Below are positions 22,014-32,123 of a DNA stretch of 64,000 nucleotides, piece by piece. The stretch's first letter is position 1. Each line of letters starts with the position of its first letter. Under the pieces are notes generated by a model. It saw nothing but the letters and a program-made list of their open reading frames with translations, was not told the DNA's origin and ran no database searches. The DNA lies in contig JAPYMA010000618.1 of the NCBI GenBank assembly GCA_035041965.1, forward strand, positions 186,001 to 250,000. The letters are read 5' to 3'. Made by a program: the position numbers and the translations under genes. This DNA is from Anisakis pegreffii (lineage: Eukaryota > Nematoda > Chromadorea > Rhabditida > Anisakidae).

Positions 22014-22150
22014 AAAAAACAACATTTTACAGCCCATATTTTAACAATTTTCGATTCAATCGCTTTGAACGTTTCCAAAATCATTCGTTGAAACCAAAAT
22101 TGTTGAACGCTTCGGCAAACATTTCTAAAACATTCATCATCATCATTCAG

Positions 22151-24821
22151 CTACGAGTTCCTGTGCACTGTCCGCGAAGATGTTTGCCAAATACTATTTG
22201 CGTGCCCGATTTGTCGCTCAGTTCCGTTCGATCGCTCGGAATCGACTAGATCTACGTTCATGGAAATCGGCACCATCCCTCTAGTAAGTATGGCAGTCAT
22301 ATTGTATCTGCTGTATGTTTGGAGTGAGGAATAGATATTGTTACTTCGAAAAACATTTCAAAGCATAATGCACTTACAAATCTACACATTACTGGAACTG
22401 ATTGCTTTCAGATTAAGGGTCATCCACTCAACGATTCACTCAAGCTTTTGAAGCGACGAGCAATTGACTCAATAAATACTTCCGGCAATGATCGCTTCTC
22501 GGTGGAATCCAGCAATCCTCACCAGCCGAGCAGAACTAATGAACAGCAAGGCATCAACACCAAATTCCTTTCAGTAGCAAAAAACTTTCCGCGTCTCGGG
22601 AGCAAATTTCATAGAAGCGCCGTCAGACTGCCTAGAAGAAAACGTAATTCCACCTCACACAGCTTAATGCTTAGACAAGCTGATTGCACGTGCCCGACGT
22701 CATCGAATCCGAACCAGATGATACCACCAGCTCAATCCAACTATCCCAGCGTCAAGGTATCTGAGGAAAGTGTTGGATCACAAAACTCACGCAATCCAGC
22801 CGAGATGTTCGAGTCAGATCTGAAATCACCACAAACCGATCCGAATGAACCCGAGAGATCACCAATCATTTGCACGGAATCTGTTGATGCCAAATCCGGT
22901 TTGATCACTACCGAATGTCGCAGTGATCGCGTTTCATTCACAACGCAAGCGCGTAAGATGACTCGCAGCCTCAACGAGCATGATTCAAAACATCCTATGA
23001 TCGAAAATCTTAAAAGAATACAAAATTTCGGCGATGTGCACAATGTGTTCCACGATGAAACGTCTTCAAACGATCAAAATTTGCGTTCAGCCATCAACAA
23101 ATGGCTTGGCGAACGGAATCATAAACGACAAGAAGGAAAGGTGTCGAGAGCACGATTCGAACGCGCTGGACCGTCGATTTCCGCGGAATCTGATGATTTA
23201 TTCGAAGTGTCAAAGCCAAGCACCGTATTGCTCACCAACCATGATGCTGTGCCGGAACATGCAACTAGAACCATTCTTGCTCCATCCTCCACGCAAAGCA
23301 AATCTTCTGAGAAAAAAACGATGAATCATTCAAAAGGAACAAGCATTTATGATAATTCAAAGTTGAAGAAACGATCGAAAGTTGCGCATCGACGAAACTC
23401 GGCCGCTCACACGAACGCTTCACCAGCTCTGTGGACGAAATTATTCAAATCCAAACGGCCACATGAAAAATGTATCTTTCGTGGCGTGGATATGATAGTT
23501 TACATTGATGATTCAACGGCAATGTTAAGAAGTGAATTTTTTAGTCTTTGCAATTTCTTGCGGACACTTTACAATTCACTTGCTCGCAATGGAAGGAACG
23601 GCAAAGAGGTATGCACAAAACACTTGCGACTTTTTCAAAAGGACTAATGTAATCCATATGAAGGTGAAATGCGTTTGAAAAACAGATTTCAATAAGAAGT
23701 GTACGTGTCAGGCAAAGGAATCATTTGATGTAATCTTGAAAATGAGAATGTGATTCCAAGGAATTTATTCATTTAACTGCAGATGTCGCGTATGGCCATC
23801 ATAAAGAATCGCTCAGATGGAAGTGTCTCTTCCTACTTGCATCTCGATGATTCCGTTGATCAATCACTCACAATGGATCGTCTATCTCGAGTCGAATACG
23901 CTGGCTGTGATCTACTTAGAAATGTAGCCTGCCAAAATGCTGTTGCAAACGTAATCCGGCTTAAATCAATCATCATTTAGCTGAAAAAAACTTCGGACCT
24001 AAATTAAATCATGTGCACTTAAGTATTATCTCGTTTAGATTTCTACTGACTATTTGATGTGAAAGATTCCACGGAAGAAGTGATTCGCATCCGGTTTCTT
24101 CCACTCTGTGATCATTTAAGGCTTATGTGCTGGCCACCAGTCTTCATGAGTCATCAGAGGTTTCAAAGCGCAGAAGAATTATCTTATTGGCCACATCTCG
24201 TACAAAACAACAGATCGCTGTGGTCGAAAAAGATTTGCTTCAAGCCACTGAGTATGCGACAAAAAACCATGTTGATATATATCAACTCCGAACTTGTCTG
24301 GAGAAACATCAAGGTTACCACAAGGAATTCTCATCTTAAACAGGAATAATTATCTTTTATAGGGTACTTTGATTCTGAGGCTCTCAATTAGTGATCTTCA
24401 GCTCATATTGTTCATAACCTTGTTTATAACTTGAGGCTTCTGTGCTCTCACAACTCTGAAACAATGAAAGAAATCAATTAGAACTGGCATTTCTTTCACA
24501 TAACCATACAAAACAATTTTTGATGCATTTCAGAACTCACCTAGAATTCCTTCAAAACCATTTAGATTTAGTGTGTCCAAACTGAAGGAGCCAAATGAAG
24601 GTATTTTCAAAAGAGTTAATATTCATTGAATTTGCTGAACTAATTTAATAACTTATGCATCAGGTTCGTACGGATTGCCTCGCGAAACAACGTCAGCTAA
24701 TAGGACATTTTCACTTCCACAACAGCAGAGCAAACACGAAGACCTTATTGAGCAGATTTGCTCGGCGATTTTCTCGTTGGCACCATCTCGACACCGCCTC
24801 CATCGGCATGAAAATATTTAA
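22151..24821 (+). CDS. Large von Willebrand A-domain protein with a long disordered region
   Basis: Exons 22151-22283, 22412-23608, 23783-23950 and 24121-24339, joined in phase 0. Further C-terminal exons at 24534-24600 and 24664-24821 (TAA) join each other in phase 1. Exon 1 has a Cys-containing stretch (VREDVCQILFACPICRSVPF). Exon 2 (399 codons) is mostly polar, Ser/Asn/Lys-rich and basic, probably disordered, and ends with the first VWA strand VDMIVYIDDSTAM, whose DDSTA resembles a partial MIDAS. Later exons supply NAVANAYVLATSLHES (helix) and RRRIILLATS (strand), as in VWA domains. The protein may end at 24339, or splice near 24313 into the C-terminal exons, whose HEDLIEQICSAIF looks like the last VWA helix; that junction is unresolved. 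The true 5' end is uncertain (perhaps 21659). Confidence 0.6.
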
Positions 24822-25834
24822 CAGAGTGATTCTGAACAGTGATTTTTAAATAAAATCGGTACTCTTAACAGTAAACAAGAGTAACCTGACCACAATGCTC
24901 TCGACGAACATGTTGTAATCTAGTATTATCAATACCGTTCACTTGTTTTTAATCGTAATATCATTACGATTCACTGAACCGTACTGAGAGTTTCACGTAG
25001 GCCTAAACTCCTCATAACTTCAAAATATTGTTTAGCAATTAATAAATTTTTCTGCAAGGAGAAAAGAACCTCTATAAGATGGATCTGAAAAAAATCATCA
25101 TGACCTGGAAATACGACATCAACATGACCTGGAAATAAAGTGCAACTGAACAGCTGAACATATTTGTTGTGTGTAATTAGCGACAGTGATTTTTGTGATC
25201 CGATACTCATATCAATAAATTAACATAAATTTGTATTGGACATCACTTTTTAATTGTTCAGATAAATGTGTCTGTCATGTTTCTGATTTGCAACTCCTTG
25301 TGTGTCTTTATTCTCACTATAGCAGTTTCCTTGAGTGATTTGCCATCAGCGAACTGATGAGTTTGGATGCCGTGTAAACTTTGAAAACGCCAGTGGGCAA
25401 GGCCTAAACGTGGGCATGGCGAACTACCGTAACCTGTGGGCGTGGAGCACTGCCATAATTTGTGGGTGTGGCTAGTTACCGTAGTTAAGCATGCCCGGAG
25501 GTAAGACTGTAGAAACAATTCAGTGGAGTTGTGCGCAATGAACGCCAAAAATCGCTGATGCTTTTATCTGATGTGTTGGTAATTCGTCGTTAATTAATAC
25601 CTGACAGTCATATTATTTACCTTCCAGCAAAATTTCAAAATTATTCACATTACTAACAACATATGCTGCGGATCTTCAATGATCTCCAGTAAGATTTGAA
25701 CAATGAGGCAAATCCGTATTGAAAGATATGCTGGTCGTGCTTTGCCAAATAGCTCACTTCGATTCATTTGCATTGAAAATCTGGCTGCTTCAACATGCGA
25801 GATTAAGAAATGAATGGAGTAGTAGGATTCGTCG
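24822..25834. other. Non-coding stretch with short tandem repeats
   Basis: Holds a ~24-bp duplication around 25090-25137 (CATGACCTGGAAATA twice) and the GC-richer 26-bp minisatellite at 25410-25487. The minus-strand open frame over the minisatellite (25258-25548) follows from it and is not supported as a gene. Confidence 0.4.
25410..25487. repeat. 26-bp minisatellite, about 3 units
   Basis: GTGGG starts recur at 25410, 25436 and 25462. Each unit reads approximately GTGGGCRTGG, a short spacer, then ACTACCGTAA-like sequence. It is noticeably more GC-rich than its surroundings. Confidence 0.6.
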
Positions 25835-26232
25835 GAGAATCATGAATGAGAGTGAATCAGTGATATGGCTGAAGTGATTGAGAAAATGAACAAACGACAA
25901 TGCATGTGCAATGTATTGTTTGAAGTCGGGTATGAGAGTGATGATATATCGTGCGAATTTGATATAAAAATCATGCAGAGACTGTTACAGGAGAGTTGTG
26001 CATGGAAGCATGTAAACCGTACACATCATGTAAGCATCTATTTTGCTCAGAAGCTGTTCTCCTGCGCTCTATTCATTCGTCACAGTCTCGATCGTCCTCT
26101 TACTTCAAATTCTGACGGTGTCTCGTCACTCTCATTCTCGATTCTCTCAGATGCATTATGATTTCATTATGTTTCCGAGGTTTTCTCATTCACTTCAGAT
26201 GTATCATTCGTTGCATCTCATTCATAATTCTC
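25835..26232. mobile_element. Foldback/MITE-like element, copy 2
   Basis: Same inverted-repeat arms as the element at 4261-4670. The left arm (25835 onward) has GTGAATCAGTGATATGGCTG; the right end (about 26195-26232) returns TTTTCTCATTCACTTCAG and TCATAATTCTC, the complement of the left end. The outer 11 bases GAGAATTATGA/TCATAATTCTC are shared between copies. No transposase frame inside. It ends about 180 bp upstream of the TRMT10C start. Confidence 0.6.
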
Positions 26233-26415
26233 TCAAGAAGCTTCAGTTCACTCCCTTCGTCGTCTCACATTTCCAGTAAAATTGAACTTTCAACGGAAGT
26301 AATGTGTGGCAAACGATTTGCCACAATACAAGACAATTGCTAAACGATGTAGAAAATATTCAGATTTCATTTGAACTCGTTCTGTTCGGGTGGTGGAAGA
26401 TTTGATGCAGATTTG

Positions 26416-29400
26416 ATGTTTTCATCGACTTCATCAATGAAAGCTATAATTAAACTGTGCACATGTGCTCGAGTGCCATCGTTCTCGTCATCACTTCAGT
26501 TGTTTTCAAGGTCAATAACATCTTTATCAAGGTATGTCTTTGTCGGATTTGCTTTTATTTTTTGAGTGATTATTTCAGAATGATTCCTACATTGTTGTAC
26601 AGTTTTTTGTATAAGTCAGCAATAGAATTTTATCAAAATCGATTTATTTCCAAGAAATATTCAGCATATATTTCATTGAACATGTCCAATTATTCTGAAG
26701 ATTACGAATTAAAATTCTTTTAATTCACTGATCACATCGCTGTGTTTATTCACCATGAGAAATCTTAAGTATATGAAAATTTCAGCATTCATTCCGAAAC
26801 GCCATCATCAACCTCAGACTATGCTCAGTCATATGAGCTCAAACTGGAATCCCTCAAACCTAAGGAGACCTTTTTGAAGACGCTGAATGGCAATGAACAA
26901 AATCTAATCAAGAAACTTGTCAAGGAATTGGAGGTTTGTGAATGTATCTTTCAAAGTTAAGCAATGCTGAACACCTGACGGACGTAGTTAGTGAATTCCG
27001 TATTGAAGCTGTATAAATTATAAAGTGGTTTGTGTTCTTATGGTCTTGTTGTACTCAATTTCACTAAATTTCTAAATTTAGCCCATTTCGGTTTGAAAAT
27101 TCCCATGTATTTGTGTTGAATCAGAGTGCATTTGATGTGCATTCAATTCAGGTTTATCTATGGATGGCACCATCAGCTCCAGAAGTGATGTCAGACGACG
27201 ATTGGCGTCGTTTACTAACACAACCGAGTCTTTCAGAACGAGTTTCATTCCTGCGCTATTTAGCCATCACACAATATCGTGCCAAACAAGATCTGCTCAA
27301 GAGGCAAAGCGCTGATGAAGCTTACATTGAATACATCAAAGAGCAGGTTAGATTTTATCTATTCCCTGGTGTTTTTCATCCAAGAATATTCATTTCAGTT
27401 CAATTGTAATTGTTGATTTGAACGCTATTCTACAATTGTTCATAAGGAAATGCAATTCGAAATCCCTAATCCTTCATTCCTTGATCCATTAGCACATTGT
27501 TGAGGACGTATATTGAACAAAGGATACTTTGGATTATTCTCAATTGTTTTGAGCAGTTCACTCCGAAAAGTACCAAGTTTTCAATATTGAATTTAGAACA
27601 TTGAAGAATGAGGAGATTGGTTGCTTACTTTCTTAGTACTTCTAGTTCCATGATTCTGGGAATGAATCAAAAGTAGTAATAATGATAATTCAGACAACTA
27701 TAATGATAATGATAATTGCAATAATAGTGGTAACACTTCAAATTTTAGCAGCGGCAGTTTGAAAGTGGTGGCATGGGCTATGGTCCTCGAATGTATCAAA
27801 TAATGATGAACCCACTAAGGAATAAAAAAAGTAATTTTTCCATTGTTTCCCTTGCAGATTCATTTTCGTACTTCTGTGATGTCCGTTGATCGTGTGAAAT
27901 CACACAGAAATTCAATTGTATTCAAATTAATTCATTAGGTGTCATGCAGCAAGCTGGGCATTTCAGATATTCGTCTTGTGAATGTAGGTAGAATCAGTCA
28001 TTAAAATGAAAGATAACGGCAAACATTTCGAGATCTTATTAGTGCTGCTGAATAATCTATTAAATTTCTGATTGTCATTTCGTCTAAACAATAACATTTT
28101 TTTTGTTTTTGATTCGGTGAGTTGCTACAAATAGCAATCGAACTTATTTTGATAATTGAAAAAGTTGTGTGCGGAAAGATTGAAATCTGGTTATGCGTGT
28201 TCCAGGATTGCATCAGCTTTACGGAGCACGTGTGTGGCGAACCATGCGGCTTGATGAGAAGCCACATGTGGTTTTCGATATGCAGTTCATTGATGAAATG
28301 GCCGAGAAACGTCGGAATATTATCGGAAACCAAATGCAGTACCTTATTTCGGTTCGTTTCTCAGTCAATACAAATCTGGATTCAGTTTCTCATGTTCATT
28401 TGAAAATTTATTCATGGAATTGGACTTTCAAAAACTTTCGGAATGAACACTTTCGAGTTATAAAATGTTTTCTTATAGGAGAATTTTCGGCGAGAGGAGC
28501 CATTCCAGTTGACGTTCGCGAATTTCGACGATCAGAGAAAGCAGAATCAAAAGCTTCTTGAAAAGTGAGTTTTTCTATAAACCTATCAATACATTGCCTC
28601 CGAAACAACCCATATATTTTAGTGTTATTCAAACGATAATGAGTATAATCGTTCAAGATTACGTGTCACTGTGGAATTTCGTCGTTCTATTTAGCTCAGA
28701 ATTTGAAGTGTGATGCTCGATATTCATTTATGGATTTTTTCATTATGTTTATTGATGTAAGAAAGTGAACGTTGATCTGACTGTGTACTTGTTATAGTTT
28801 CATTGGATTCTACAACGGTGAGCACATGAATCAAACAATATTGCCAGACTTTTTGAATCAGTCTGTTCGCGATATCTATCCGAATGAGAAGGAGATCGTC
28901 TATATAACTAGGTCAGTATTTATTATTATTAGCAATATTGTTAAGAACATAAGGAAAATAATTTTGGAGCTGTATTTATGAAGAGACGTTAATTGCAGTA
29001 TTGATATGAGCTTATATTTTAATAGTAATCTTACAATTAGTGAAATTTACTTTTGTTTTATGATCAGTTTATTTTGCTAAGAGATGGTTATCCCAATGAA
29101 TTTCATGTTTATCATCGGGCTTAATACATTCCGATTATGATTCGCTTTTCACTTATTAAACTTCTTTTATTATTTTATTTTGAAGCGGATTTTATCATAT
29201 TGAAGGTATGCACGAGAGATGCTGGATGGACCGTTGAAGAACAAAGTCTACGTGATATGCGCTTCATTCGATACAAATCGCGAATCAATTGGAGCGGCGA
29301 GAAAAGGAAACTTTCGTGCAATGAGGCTGCCTTTCAAGAAATACGTTCGGTTTGTTTAAAATTTTGTGAACATTATTCAACTTAAACGAATTGATCAATT

Positions 29401-30053
29401 GAAGTCAATTATTTGTCCAGAAAAGTCATTTTAATCCAGCCGAGATTATAGTGAAATGATTACAATGATGAGTTGTTTAGGGTGGTATTCAATTAATAGA
29501 TTATATCAATCGAAAGTGTCATTTCATAAGTGTTCGGGTGATGTTTGAGTTGATGAATTGTGGAATTTAAGCTGGCAAAGTGGCCCTCAGTACCTGCCGT
29601 TCATCAATTTGGTACGTGTTCTGGATGAAGTGTATGAGTCGAATGGGGACTGGGAGACAGCCCTGCTCAACAACATCTCAAAGTTGGTTGTTTTAACTGT
29701 ATTTTTATTCGGGCAAACAGAAGTTATATGATTGTATCGAACAGATTGGAAGTTTATGATATGGTAAAGTAAAATGAATATTAGAAAATCGAGGAAATGA
29801 TTTGAGAAACTTTAACCTTCAGAATTTGTGTTGAACGGTTAACTTCGAATTGTGATCTTGTAATTCTGATGTATTGAATAATTGAGTTCAGAGTATTTCC
29901 ATCTGTACGATAATCGTTAATTTTAGACGTCATCTACGAAGTGCCGAAGAGACGAGTGCCTATGCGGCGTTCAATACCGAAAAAATGAAAGAACATAAGC
30001 GCCAAATGCAGGAGTTAGTCGAAATGATTGCAAATGCTACGGCAACTGCCTGA
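26416..30053 (+). CDS. TRMT10C: tRNA methyltransferase 10 homologue C / mitochondrial RNase P protein 1
   Basis: Ten-exon model with every junction in phase: 26416-26531, 26786-26933, 27152-27346, 27749-27830, 28206-28351, 28479-28564, 28798-28911, 29206-29349, 29572-29682 and 29927-30053 (TGA). It gives about 422 residues, close to human MRPP1. The N-terminus is a mitochondrial-type presequence, Ser/Arg/Lys-rich without acids (from the second Met: [20 protein letters not shown]). The C-terminal half is the SPOUT-fold TRM10 domain: [12 protein letters not shown], the LTFANF strand, [43 protein letters not shown] and [16 protein letters not shown], matching the S-adenosylmethionine-binding knot region. 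Known family role: with HSD17B10 it methylates N1 of purine 9 in mitochondrial tRNAs, and it is a subunit of the protein-only mitochondrial RNase P. Start choice between Met 26416 and Met 26437 is open. Confidence 0.88.
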
Positions 30054-30714
30054 TTAGGAACGATGGGTATCTTTGGATTATCACATTTTACTGGGAAAGT
30101 TTATTCTGAACTAGTAGAAAGAGTGGAACCAGTGATCTATAGGTGCTCAATTCATTATTGTTGTTTCATTTGTTTTGTTTTCATTGTTACGCCTGTGAAG
30201 TATTTGTTGTTGGTAGTATTAACAGAGACTGCCATTTGATTCCAAAAGATGGAGATATAGATAAGTTTGCTGAAGTCGAAAGGAATCCGACATTGTAGTC
30301 TACGATTTGAACGATAGTGTGATTTCATTCAGAGCATTTCCATTCGTATCGTATTGTTGTCAGCTGATAATTATTCATTGCTCTGTTCAATTGTTGAACA
30401 GAATCACACTTGTTTGTATCAATGTTCGGTTTAATCATAAGTTTTGAAGAGATTTATAACCCTGGGACTACATCGATCAAGGCGAGTGGAGTTTATTATT
30501 CTGATAGTGAATATAGACCATCGGCATCTTCATGAGAGAATATTATCATTTTCAGAGCAATCGATGAAATTATAAGATCATAAAATACTGACGTTTTCAT
30601 GTGAAGATGGTTCCATATTCCGAATATTTCTGCAAACGTTTGGATTCTTTCGTTAGGAGTTGTAATATTTCTAATTATAATACTTAAACTTCCTAAAAGA
30701 CTTGGATGTCCAGT
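30054..30714. other. 3' flank of TRMT10C, nothing further recognised
   Basis: Presumably 3' UTR and spacer; no open frame or repeat of note before the tRNA gene. Confidence 0.4.
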
Positions 30715-30787
30715 GCCATGATAGCTCAGTCGGGAGAGCGTTAGACTGAAGATCTAAAGGTCGCCGGTTCGATCCCGGCTCGTGGCA
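30715..30787 (+). tRNA. tRNA-Phe (anticodon GAA)
   Basis: A complete 73-nt cloverleaf without intron. Acceptor stem GCCATGA pairs with TCGTGGC (one T-G wobble), discriminator A. The D-loop region TAGCTCAGTCGGGAGAGC forms the A box. The anticodon stem TTAGA/TCTAA encloses loop CTGAAGA, giving GAA. The T-arm GGTTCGATCC forms the B box. The 3' CCA is not encoded, as expected for a nuclear gene. It delivers phenylalanine at UUC/UUU codons. Confidence 0.97.
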
Positions 30788-30789
30788 TC

Positions 30790-30795
30790 TTTTTT
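30790..30795 (+). terminator. RNA polymerase III terminator of tRNA-Phe
   Basis: A run of six T begins three bases after the tRNA 3' end, the usual Pol III stop signal on the non-template strand. Confidence 0.8.
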
Positions 30796-31592
30796 GAACA
30801 ATTTCATTCAACGCAAAGTTGCACATGTAACCAACACCCACAGATTCTTCTAAACCAAGAAACCTCCTGTTTTCTTAATGACATGTTTTTGGAATGAAGT
30901 TCGCATAAACTGAGAGCTGAATCGTTTGGATTCCAATGATTTTTACTTAATTTTTATAATGCATACAAATACACATTATTACATTCGAATTTTTATTGTA
31001 ATCATTATTTCATCCTAAACAATTATTCAAAACAATCGAAACATGAACAAATTAAGGTCATAACAAACATTTTCAAAGAAACGCGTTTATGGACATAGAA
31101 CAAGTTAACAAAACAATAGAGATGTACGAAATGAAATATTGCGCTGTTGACATATTAGACATGAAACGATAGCAGTAACTATGTAAACGCAAATCAGAAC
31201 GATAAATCACAACTTCTCGGAGAGTCAACGGAATTTCTATTGTCGAGACATCACTTAATAGTACAGCTGAATCAATGGGAATTTGTGTTGACCTGTATTA
31301 TATATCCAGTGTATTCAGTTGGGATTTCGGAACAGTTTCATTAAAAGCAAATCAGTGAAATTATCTTTTTAATATAATTACGAATGTATAATCTTCATGA
31401 AAAACTTTGTTTTTGACAAAACAAACACAACTGCCGAACACAGTCACAAATGAATCACATCTGATATGATCATTCAGAACAGTTTCAATATTCACGAGAA
31501 TATATTATTCGGTGGAACATCTGATTGATTTTGAGAAGACGAGTATTGAGGATGGCCGAGCTTAAGCATACACGGAGAAAGTGCTGGAGAAT
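30796..31592. other. AT-rich spacer, nothing recognised
   Basis: No coding frame. It probably includes the 3' UTR of ROMO1 on the minus strand. Confidence 0.4.
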
Positions 31593-32123
31593 TTAGCATC
31601 TCAATCCTTGTGCAACCATCATAAATACACCAAATGAACCACCCGACTGAGCGGCGATTTTGCCGACCTGTTGTAACATTTCTCGGCCTCGTAAACCCAT
31701 CCTGAAATTTCGACGGATTATTTTAAGTCTATCGTATTACATACGATAGACCAAATTATTGCAGAACATAGAAATGATTTCTTAAGGATGATCCTCCATC
31801 ATAAGAGTATAAAGCAGATGTGCAGATAATTATCATTTGAAACAAGATTTGAACAACGACGGACTGAATAACTTTAGCAGAGATTATCAAGAAGGCTATG
31901 ATAAGGACCTATGGGAAGTGAATGACTTTGCCTTTCATTATTCCTAAACTGTCAGTGTATTTCATCACCAAACGAATGTTTACCTGAATGCAGCAAATGA
32001 ACCCAGCAACACACCAGTAGCTCCACCAATAACGGCACCCATCATGAAGCCGAGTTTCAGTTTTGTCCAACAACTGGGCTGATGTCCACCACCGACAACT
32101 TGGTATCCTTGAGGTACGGCCAT
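31593..32123 (-). CDS. ROMO1: ROMO1, reactive oxygen species modulator 1 (mitochondrial inner membrane)
   Basis: Exons 32123-31984 and 31701-31593 (TAA), joined within an Arg codon, 82 residues (human 79). The sequence has the family hallmarks: a short N-terminus ending QPSCWTKLKLGF, a first glycine-zipper membrane helix (MMGAVIGGATGVLLGSF), the MGLRGREMLQQVGK loop, and a second Gly-rich helix (QSGGSFGVFMMVAQGLRC) with the conserved C-terminal G-[LI]-R-C. ROMO1 is a small inner-membrane protein tied to ROS production, cristae/OPA1 maintenance and, in the fungal homologue Mgr2, TIM23 gating. The frame is open upstream of the chosen Met, but that part does not look like the family. The intron (31702-31983) contains a perfect 11-bp-arm palindrome at 31727-31751. 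Confidence 0.93.

Noticed and set aside
23783..23950. Separate small gene starting at the ATG in this exon
   Set aside because: The ATG simply follows a CTGCAG acceptor. The exon is phase 0 on both sides and supplies the middle of the VWA domain between its neighbours.
25258..25548. Minus-strand 96-codon frame, Thr/Gln/Cys-rich
   Set aside because: It overlaps the 26-bp minisatellite, and the frame is a by-product of the GC-rich repeat.
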